Source of the DNA: CAMEON01 sp045531965
GTDB lineage: Bacteria > Bacillota > Clostridia > Oscillospirales > CAG-272
NCBI GenBank assembly: GCA_045531965.1
Contig: JAZSFA010000012.1
Coordinates: 56,051-120,050 of the forward strand
Reading direction: 5' to 3'
Length of the DNA: 64,000 nt
A program made the position numbers and the translations under genes. Numbering within the stretch: position 1 is the first letter of the stretch; each line of letters begins with the position of its first letter. Below are positions 58,241 through 64,000 of the stretch, in pieces. The notes under the pieces were generated by a model. The model ran no database searches and was not told the origin of the DNA. It saw nothing but the letters and a program-made list of their open reading frames with translations.

Positions 58241-59059
58241 ATGTCAGAACAAACGGATGATACGATGCTTTGTGAGCAGACTTGGGGTGAAGCGCAGAAA
58301 GACCCTTCTGTGGAAGAAAGAGACAACGGAAAAGGAAAATATGCCGGAAATCTTGCTTTGATCCGTTTGGCGCAAGCGGGAGATGAAGCTGCCATGGAGC
58401 GTTTGGTCGTAGATAACATGGGACTGTTGCGAAGCGTAGCGCAAAAATTTCGGGATAGGGGGACCGAAATGGAGGATCTTTTGCAAATTGGATCTATCGG
58501 TATGATCAAAGCCATCCGCAGCTTTGATTGTGCCCGCGGAACGGCTTTTTCTACGTATGCCGTCCCACTCATGATCGGCGAGATCCGACGCCACTTACGG
58601 GATGATGGCTTGATACGTATCAGCCGAGGTTATCGGCAGTTGGGCGTTAAGCTTTTGCGGGTGCGTTCACAGATTGCCTTGGAGGAAGGAAGGGAAGCAA
58701 CGATCGGCGAACTGGCAGAGGCTTGCGGTGTAACGAGGGAAGAAGCGGCTACAGCGTTGGACGCTTTGTCTCCGGTGGCATCCCTTTCGGATAACGCTTA
58801 CGGAGAGGATTCGCCTGAACTGGGCGCGGTCATTCCTGATCAGACAGAGGCTGACGATATGGCGCGACGGTTGGACGCCATTGCGCTGGGACAAGTGATT
58901 GAAACCCTGCCGCCCGACTGGAAAAAGATCATCCTGCTTCGTTATTATCGTAATATGACCCAACAGCAGGTGGCGGATATCATGGGACTGACACAGGTAA
59001 AGGTGTCTCGCGAGGAAAAAAAGATCATGGCGTATATGCGGGAGAAATTAAGCGGATAA
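58241..59059 (+). CDS. sigF: RNA polymerase sigma factor F
   Basis: Early forespore sigma factor. The 272-residue protein has region 2 (LLRSVAQKFRDRGTEMEDLL and QIGSIGMIKAIRSFDCARGT, then AFSTYAVPLMIGEIRRHLRD), region 3 (about 130-185) and region 4 (LPPDWKKIILLRYYRNMTQQ, then VADIMGLTQVKVSREEKKIM). SigF and SigG are close relatives; operon position after spoIIAA-spoIIAB makes it SigF. A ~45-residue N-terminal lead is longer than usual. AAAGGAG precedes the ATG. Confidence 0.94.
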   Translation: MSEQTDDTMLCEQTWGEAQKDPSVEERDNGKGKYAGNLALIRLAQAGDEAAMERLVVDNMGLLRSVAQKFRDRGTEMEDLLQIGSIGMIKAIRSFDCARGTAFSTYAVPLMIGEIRRHLRDDGLIRISRGYRQLGVKLLRVRSQIALEEGREATIGELAEACGVTREEAATALDALSPVASLSDNAYGEDSPELGAVIPDQTEADDMARRLDAIALGQVIETLPPDWKKIILLRYYRNMTQQQVADIMGLTQVKVSREEKKIMAYMREKLSG

Positions 59060-59061
59060 GG

Positions 59062-59092
59062 GAAGGGGCTGCGCTTGGCGCAGCCCCTTCGT
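59062..59092 (+). terminator. Terminator of the spoIIA operon
   Basis: GAAGGGGCTGCG (59062-59073) pairs with CGCAGCCCCTTC (59079-59090). No immediate T-run follows; TCTTTTTT comes ten bases on. Confidence 0.65.
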
Positions 59093-59102
59093 ATAATCTT
59101 TT

Positions 59103-60275
59103 TTATGTATCTTGATCGGGATGCGCCTTGGCGCATTCGATCATTTGAGTGACGGCGGCACGGAAACGCTCGTCTGTTCGGATGGACGACCAGATGGGGG
59201 CGTTCATTCCTCCCAACAGGCGGGCACACTTGGACATACCTCGCGCTTCGGTATCTTCGGACTTATCATAAACTACATGGTTAATGATGACCGATGTGTA
59301 AAGCGCAGTGTCGGGGCGTTCGTCACACAGGATGGCGGCATTTGCCATTTTCTCCACGTATGTTAAAGCGGTTGCTTGATCAGCAGGGTTGCCGGAAGCC
59401 AGATGCAGCATGGCAAGCTGACGGTAGGCGTTTGCCAGGCGGTCGGCATAAAAATAGGGGGTGTCCTCAAAGATCAATTCAAACAGGGCAATACTCTTTT
59501 CCAAAATAGAGATCTTTTCTTCCCGATTATAAATATTCCCCGCGATGGTAGGAACGCAGGCGAGATTATACAGATGCCACCATATGTTATCCGCGAAAAG
59601 AATCAAGTTTTTCTGCGCTTGTCCAAAGGCGACATCACCGGTCAGAATGGTGGCTTTGATGATTTCTCGGCTGTAACTCATACTGTGGAGTTGATCGGCT
59701 ATGCGAAGTGCTTCCGCATTGTTGTCCATCTGATGTGCGTAGATGTCGCAAAGGGTCTTTTTCGTTCGATCTCTCAAACTATCATTGGTGCAGTCGGACA
59801 GAATATGCTTGCAAAGCGACACGGCTTCCTCCAACGCAGCGTTGATGGCTTCCTTGACTTGTGCATGCTCGCTTTTGTCCATCAAGGCTTCGGCATAGAG
59901 AGACAACACTTCCGCCATTTCCAGTTGCAGTTTGTAGCTGGAGGGTATCTCCGCCAAAGCTGTGCGAAGCAGTTCCATGGCTTCGGGAATGCGGTCACGA
60001 TCCAACAGGCGGTCAGCCTCGTCCAAATAGGCGTCCACCTTTTGTTCCTTGCGTGCATTGGTATAGCACAGCAGATCGTCCATGGTGACGCTGAAGTAAT
60101 CGGCAATGAGAGGGAGAGAATTCATGTCGGGATAGCAAACGCCGGATTCCCAGCGAGATACCGCCTGAGGCGTAACCCCCAAATGTTCCGCTAACATATC
60201 CTGCGTGACATCGTTTTGACGGCGAAGAAGTCGTATTTTGGCACCAATTTTGATTCTTACATCTTGATTTTTCAT
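59103..60275 (-). CDS. XRE family regulator with TPR-like sensor region
   Basis: A 390-residue protein. Residues 8-65 form an XRE helix-turn-helix (IRLLRRQNDVTQDMLAEHLG, then VTPQAVSRWESGVCYPD). Residues 85-380 are all-helical with TPR-like pairs, as in Rgg- or Rap-type peptide-responsive proteins, though no clear member of those families. It could respond to a peptide or small ligand, but this is inference. AAGGAG precedes the ATG, and a strong promoter lies at 60308-60336. It is a single gene convergent with sigF. Confidence 0.78.
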   Translation of the reverse strand: MKNQDVRIKIGAKIRLLRRQNDVTQDMLAEHLGVTPQAVSRWESGVCYPDMNSLPLIADYFSVTMDDLLCYTNARKEQKVDAYLDEADRLLDRDRIPEAMELLRTALAEIPSSYKLQLEMAEVLSLYAEALMDKSEHAQVKEAINAALEEAVSLCKHILSDCTNDSLRDRTKKTLCDIYAHQMDNNAEALRIADQLHSMSYSREIIKATILTGDVAFGQAQKNLILFADNIWWHLYNLACVPTIAGNIYNREEKISILEKSIALFELIFEDTPYFYADRLANAYRQLAMLHLASGNPADQATALTYVEKMANAAILCDERPDTALYTSVIINHVVYDKSEDTEARGMSKCARLLGGMNAPIWSSIRTDERFRAAVTQMIECAKAHPDQDT

Positions 60276-60307
60276 ATGATCTCCTTCAAAGGATTCTTAC
60301 TATACTA

Positions 60308-60336
60308 ATTATAGCAAATTATGGAGGAAAAGTCAA
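60308..60336 (-). promoter_or_regulatory. sigma-A promoter of the XRE-TPR regulator
   Basis: TTGACT (60336-60331), 17-base spacer ending TGC, TATAAT (60313-60308). Confidence 0.8.
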
Positions 60337-60407
60337 TACATTGTAGAAAAAACAACAAGGCTTAAACATATGATTGATGAGCCGGTCGGCAATTCAATTT
60401 GCGACTC

Positions 60408-60436
60408 TTGACAAACCTTGTTTTCTGATATATAAT
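60408..60436 (+). promoter_or_regulatory. sigma-A promoter of the LamG-like surface protein gene
   Basis: Perfect TTGACA (60408-60413), 17-base spacer, TATAAT (60431-60436). Confidence 0.88.
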
Positions 60437-60477
60437 TGAAATACCGAACTTTAAAAAATATTGAAAGGATTTTTGAC

Positions 60478-61542
60478 ATGAAAAAGATTTTTTTGTGCGT
60501 ATTGACTCTTCTTCTCCTTGCTTCTGCCGCTGTCATTTCTGTCCCTGCCGAGGAACCCGGGATGCCCGCTTATATCTCCGAAGGCCTTGTCGCATGGTAC
60601 GATGGTGCAGATAATCAAGCCAATGGGACCAATGACCTTGCCGCTACATCTTGGATCAATAAGGCTAACCCTGATGAGGCGTGGAACATTGCCTTGACCC
60701 CCGACGAGAATGACAAGTTCGTTGAAGGCGGTTTCCAGGTTACCGATAATCATCATATGTTCCCTCAAAACGTGGTTGATGTGATCAACAGTGATGCGTT
60801 CACCATTGAGGTGGATTTCGGTGACTTCGTGGGTACAGGTGATAGATATCACACCTTCCTCAATTGCGACAACGATAATTTCTCTTTGTTTATTCGCGTG
60901 GACAGCGGTTGCCTTGAGTTCAAATACGCAGGACGTCCTCGCAACGAGCGCCCCGAAATTCCCAACGGTGTGGATCTGGTCAGCCATTCTACCGTTACGG
61001 TTACATATGAACCCGGCGAGTTTTTGTGCATCTATATCGATGGCGAGCAGGTAGACGAGCGCTTTCTGGATTTCCATATGGGGGCGGACAATTTCTTCTT
61101 CGGTCATTACAAAACGACCCACAGCGAAACCGCTCTTTTCAAAAATATCCGTATCTATGACAGAGTGCTGTCCGCATCCGAAGTTGCCTATAACGCGACG
61201 GTTGCTAACGGTACGGCGGAGGGTCCCTACGTAGAGCCCGAACCCGAGACCGAGGCTCCTACCGAAGCACCTACCGAAGCCCCTACCGAAGCACCTACAG
61301 AAGCCCCCACCGAAGCCCCTACCGAGGCTCCTACCGAAGCGCCTACCGAAGCACCTACAGAAGCCCCTACCGAGGCTCCCACCCAAGCACCTACTGAAAA
61401 TGCCACAGAGGTTCCCGCTACCTCCACAGAAACGGATACCCCCGCGGAAGACGCCGGTTGCAGCGGCATGATGGGGATGAGTTCTATGGTTGTTTTGCTG
61501 GCAACAGCCGCCGTTGCGCTAACTTACAAGAAAAAAGACTAA
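60478..61542 (+). CDS. Secreted LamG/concanavalin-like protein with TEAP repeats and C-terminal membrane tail
   Basis: A 354-residue surface protein. Signal peptide 1-22 (KIFLCVLTLLLLASAAVIS). A concanavalin/LamG-like beta-sandwich covers about 30-245 (AYISEGLVAWYDGADNQANG; TVTVTYEPGEFLCIYIDGEQ; ALFKNIRIYDRVLSASEVAY), a fold that often binds carbohydrate. Residues ~258-312 are a (Thr-Glu-Ala-Pro)n linker. A DAGCSGMMGM motif precedes a hydrophobic helix and KKKD. It probably displays a carbohydrate-binding domain on the cell. AAAGGAT precedes ATG 60478. The DUF6259 gene follows after 20 bases, so they may act on the same glycan. Confidence 0.82.
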   Translation: MKKIFLCVLTLLLLASAAVISVPAEEPGMPAYISEGLVAWYDGADNQANGTNDLAATSWINKANPDEAWNIALTPDENDKFVEGGFQVTDNHHMFPQNVVDVINSDAFTIEVDFGDFVGTGDRYHTFLNCDNDNFSLFIRVDSGCLEFKYAGRPRNERPEIPNGVDLVSHSTVTVTYEPGEFLCIYIDGEQVDERFLDFHMGADNFFFGHYKTTHSETALFKNIRIYDRVLSASEVAYNATVANGTAEGPYVEPEPETEAPTEAPTEAPTEAPTEAPTEAPTEAPTEAPTEAPTEAPTEAPTQAPTENATEVPATSTETDTPAEDAGCSGMMGMSSMVVLLATAAVALTYKKKD

Positions 61543-61562
61543 TATATGAAGGAGGATGCATC

Positions 61563-63644
61563 TTGTATACCTTGCATCTGAACCAAATGACCTTAGTGGT
61601 TGATTTTCCTAAAGGACAGATCCATTCCCTGATGATTGGCGGTCAGGAAAGAATTACGTGTCCTGCCCCTTTGTTCCGCATCCGTTTGCGTGATCGTTCT
61701 GGAGGGGCTGTTCTGCTGACTGCTTATGAGGCAAAGATTTCTGAGAAGACTTCGGACGGCGCGCGCTATACGAACTTTGAGAATGCCGAAGGCGCTGACT
61801 TGACCGTACAGGTCTATTTGACAGAATCCGAAGGACGCGCCGTATGGCGGATATTCGTTACTCCTGCGGACGATCGTTGGTTTGTAGAGTGGGTAGATTT
61901 CCCCCTGGTCACGCTGCCTGCATTAAAAGATAACCACCCGGAAGGGAAGGGCGGTCGTATCCTTCTGCCCTATAATGAAGGCGCACTGATTTCTGATCTT
62001 CACGCACGTGAACAGACGGATTTCCGTCATTATGATCCCGAGTATCCTTCTCTGGGCTGCTATTCCTTGTTCCCAAATATGATTTCTTCCCAAATGCTGG
62101 CTTATTTATGGAAAGATGTTGGCTTGTATTTGGGCGCACATGACCCTTCGCGCGGTGTCAAGGGAATAGACTTTTTTGGCGACGGTACAGGTGTCACCAT
62201 GCAGATGCGGTTGTTCTGCGGTGTGGATTTCGGCGAGCCTTTTGATATGAACTATCCCATCGTATGGGCGGCTGTAGATCATCGTTGGGAATCGGCAGCG
62301 GAGATATACCGCCGCTGGTTTGAGTCCTCTTTACCGCCTCAGGTTAAGAAAGTCAAGGATAATCCCACACTGCCTTCTTGGTATGAGGATTCGCCGCTGG
62401 TGGTGTCTTATCCTGTCCGTGGCAAGCACGACATGGACGAAATGTCCCCCAACGCGCTGTATCCCTATACGAGTGCCTTGCCCTTGCTGGAAAAATTACG
62501 CCGCGCTACCGAAAGCCGCTTGCTGGTTCTTCTCATGCATTGGGAGGGGACTGCACCATGGGCGCCACCCTACGTTTGGCCTCCCTTTGGCGGTGAAAAG
62601 AATTTTCATGCTTTTAAAGATGCGCTCCATGCGGAAAATGATCTGCTGGGCGTTTATTGCTCGGGTTTCGGCTTTACTGTTCAGAGTAATTTGATTGACA
62701 CTTATAACTGCTGTGAAATGTATGATTCACGCGGACTTTCTGACGGTATGTGCACAGGACCTGATGGCCAGGTGAGCATCAGCAAGATTTGTACCGGGCA
62801 ACGGTCAGGGTATGATATTTGCCCCGCTTCTCCCATAGGGCACGCTCTCTTGGCGGAAGCGTATAGTCCCCTCTTTAAGAGTGGATTGGATTACGTACAG
62901 ATTCTTGATCAAAATCATGGCGGTGGTCAATATTTCTGTTATAGTCGTCAGCATGGTCATCCTCCGGCTCCCGGTCCTTGGATGACCGAACATATGCAGC
63001 ATATGCTGACCGAATGGAATGGGCAAGCCCCCGGGATGCTTTTCGGCTGTGAGTCCGCGGCGGCTGAACCGTTTATTGGCAATTTGGCGTTCAGTGACAA
63101 CCGTTTTGAACTGAACTATATGATCGGTGTGCCCGTTCCGCTGTATGCCTATGTTTATCATGAATATGTACGGAATTTCATGGGCAATCAAGTGTGCAGC
63201 AACCTTTATGAAGAAGATGGCACCCTTCCTTACCGCCTTGCCTATTCCTTCTCTATCGGCGACTGCATGACATTGGTGATGGCGCCCGAAGGAGACTTAA
63301 TGGATCATTGGGGTACAAGAGATTTTGAGCATCATCCGAACAAGGATGTGGTCTGTGCTCTCATTGCCAATCTAACTCGATTCTATCGCGAGCAAGCCAA
63401 GCCCTATCTGTATGCCGGTCGCATGATCCCGCTCCCTGATTTTGAATGTGAGATGAAGACCTTCCGCTGCCGCTATGCTGCCAAAGATCCGGTCATGCCC
63501 GCCGTCCATGCATCTGCTTGGGAAGCTGCTGATGGATCGAAAGCGTTGATCCTGGTGAACCCCTCAGAGGAAAATGAAGATTGTGTGGTGCAAGGGGAAA
63601 AAACAACTGTTCCCGCATTGAAAGCTGTGTTGATGAAACTGTAA
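61563..63644 (+). CDS. DUF6259 glycoside-hydrolase-like protein
   Basis: A 693-residue protein without signal peptide. An N-terminal beta-sandwich (about 1-250) leads into a TIM-barrel-like domain from about 285, with RLLVLLMHWEGTAPWAPPYV, WPPFGGEKNFHAFKDALHAE and SGLDYVQILDQNHGGGQYFC, and a small C-terminal beta domain (ALILVNPSEENEDCVVQG). This is the DUF6259 family, related in layout to glycoside hydrolases; the Asp in YVQILDQNHGG could be catalytic. The start is TTG 61563, seven bases after GGAGG; the next ATG is eight codons further on. Likely cytoplasmic; substrate unknown. Confidence 0.75.
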   Translation: MYTLHLNQMTLVVDFPKGQIHSLMIGGQERITCPAPLFRIRLRDRSGGAVLLTAYEAKISEKTSDGARYTNFENAEGADLTVQVYLTESEGRAVWRIFVTPADDRWFVEWVDFPLVTLPALKDNHPEGKGGRILLPYNEGALISDLHAREQTDFRHYDPEYPSLGCYSLFPNMISSQMLAYLWKDVGLYLGAHDPSRGVKGIDFFGDGTGVTMQMRLFCGVDFGEPFDMNYPIVWAAVDHRWESAAEIYRRWFESSLPPQVKKVKDNPTLPSWYEDSPLVVSYPVRGKHDMDEMSPNALYPYTSALPLLEKLRRATESRLLVLLMHWEGTAPWAPPYVWPPFGGEKNFHAFKDALHAENDLLGVYCSGFGFTVQSNLIDTYNCCEMYDSRGLSDGMCTGPDGQVSISKICTGQRSGYDICPASPIGHALLAEAYSPLFKSGLDYVQILDQNHGGGQYFCYSRQHGHPPAPGPWMTEHMQHMLTEWNGQAPGMLFGCESAAAEPFIGNLAFSDNRFELNYMIGVPVPLYAYVYHEYVRNFMGNQVCSNLYEEDGTLPYRLAYSFSIGDCMTLVMAPEGDLMDHWGTRDFEHHPNKDVVCALIANLTRFYREQAKPYLYAGRMIPLPDFECEMKTFRCRYAAKDPVMPAVHASAWEAADGSKALILVNPSEENEDCVVQGEKTTVPALKAVLMKL

Positions 63645-63660
63645 TTCAATCCAAAAGCGA

Positions 63661-63695
63661 AGAGCCAATGGCAATTAAGCTATTGGCTCTTTTTG
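63661..63695 (+). terminator. Terminator of the DUF6259 gene
   Basis: AGAGCCAAT (63661-63669) pairs with ATTGGCTCT (63682-63690), then TTTTT. Confidence 0.85.
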
Positions 63696-63780
63696 ATGTT
63701 TGTGTGAAGAAAACATGGTAATTTTTGATGAAAAAAGTGTAATGTTTTTGTTAAATTTCGTCAAATGGAATGGTTTTTGG

Positions 63781-63809
63781 TTGACTTTTTTCAATATAAA
63801 GGCTATAAT
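63781..63809 (+). promoter_or_regulatory. sigma-A promoter of the lipoprotein gene at the right edge
   Basis: TTGACT (63781-63786), 17-base spacer, TATAAT (63804-63809). Confidence 0.8.
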
Positions 63810-63863
63810 ATTACAGAAAACGCCATATGATCTATTATGGCATACAAAGAAAGGAAAAGAGCA

Positions 63864-64000
63864 ATGAAAAAGTTACTCATTCTTGCAAGCCTCCTGTTGG
63901 TTCTGGTAGTAGCTGTGGTTGCGTGTACCGATGATCCCGTCGGTCCCGGTGAAGAAACGACCATTGAAGTTACCCAAGAACCCGCAACGGACGCGCCTAC
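63864..64000 (+). CDS. Lipoprotein, N-terminal part (cut by window edge)
   Basis: Only the first ~45 residues are present. A lipoprotein signal peptide (MKKLLILASLLLVLVVAVVA) ends in the lipobox cysteine at residue 21, followed by an acidic, Thr/Pro-rich linker (EETTIEVTQEPATDAP). AAGGAAAAG precedes the ATG. The mature domain lies outside the window, so no function can be given; its place after LamG-like and glycosidase-like genes would suit a solute-binding or surface carbohydrate role, but that is guesswork. Confidence 0.75.
   Translation, partial: MKKLLILASLLLVLVVAVVACTDDPVGPGEETTIEVTQEPATDAP

Noticed and set aside
61227..61469. An antisense frame rich in Val-Gly-Ala-Ser
   Set aside because: It is the complement of the TEAP repeats.

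Overview
The window looks like chromosome from an anaerobic, endospore-forming member of the Clostridia (Bacillota), probably an uncultured gut or rumen lineage near the Oscillospiraceae or Christensenellales; that placement is inference. The support is: spoIIR, spoIVB and a complete spoIIAA-spoIIAB-sigF operon; an Rrf2 regulator next to a reverse-type rubrerythrin and a rubredoxin; a T-box leader on pheST; strong GGAGG ribosome-binding sites; many sigma-A promoters with an exact 17-base spacer; and secreted proteins with TEAP-type linkers. No rRNA, CRISPR array, intact transposon or prophage was found. One tRNA gene is present.

Layout. 1-7.7 kb: a minus-strand truA-DUF5711-cvpA operon, the redox group (Rrf2 regulator, rubrerythrin, rubredoxin), a large surface endonuclease I protein, and a scar where a leucine-rich-repeat gene end is joined to a decayed rubredoxin copy. 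7.7-13.1 kb: two paralogous zinc ribbon-TPR-TIR membrane proteins, one with a C-terminal YD-repeat tail. 13.1-22.5 kb: housekeeping genes (FkbM methyltransferase, HIT protein, DUF1015, spoIIR, pgk, an esterase, tpiA, rbfA, DHH phosphoesterase, upp). 22.7-27.4 kb: accessory genes of unknown function, including a tightly overlapping four-gene minus-strand operon (degenerate ATPase-like, unknown, CPCC zinc protein, papain-like protein). 27.8-29.9 kb: an EF-G-like GTPase. 30-35.4 kb: an ABC exporter-DUF1854-ABC exporter module. 35.8-41.6 kb: xpt and a BMP-type nucleoside ABC importer, a purine salvage block. 41.7-43.8 kb: a decayed island beside tRNA-Arg with an orphan Rhs tip carrying a TNT-type NADase toxin, its probable immunity gene, a HEAT-like gene and gene fragments. 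43.9-49.5 kb: fatty-acid kinase-like fakA, DAHP synthase, a hypothetical gene, spoIVB and a small XRE regulator. 49.6-51.6 kb: another zinc-ribbon protein with ankyrin-like repeats. 51.7-55.4 kb: pheST with its T-box leader. 55.6-59.1 kb: shikimate kinase, pyridoxamine kinase and the spoIIA operon. 59.1-64 kb: an XRE-TPR regulator, a LamG-like surface protein, a DUF6259 glycosidase-like protein, and the start of a lipoprotein.

How the genes fit together: glycolysis (pgk, tpiA), aromatic amino acid synthesis and use (DAHP synthase, shikimate kinase, PheRS), nucleobase salvage (upp, xpt, BMP importer), oxygen and peroxide defence, and early and late compartment signalling in sporulation (SpoIIR, SpoIIAA/AB/SigF, SpoIVB). 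The most novel-looking parts are the TIR pair with receptor-like membrane topology, the orphan Rhs-TNT toxin cassette, and the overlapping four-gene operon at 25.6-27.4 kb. All functional calls rest on reading translated sequence and motif recognition; no database search was run.
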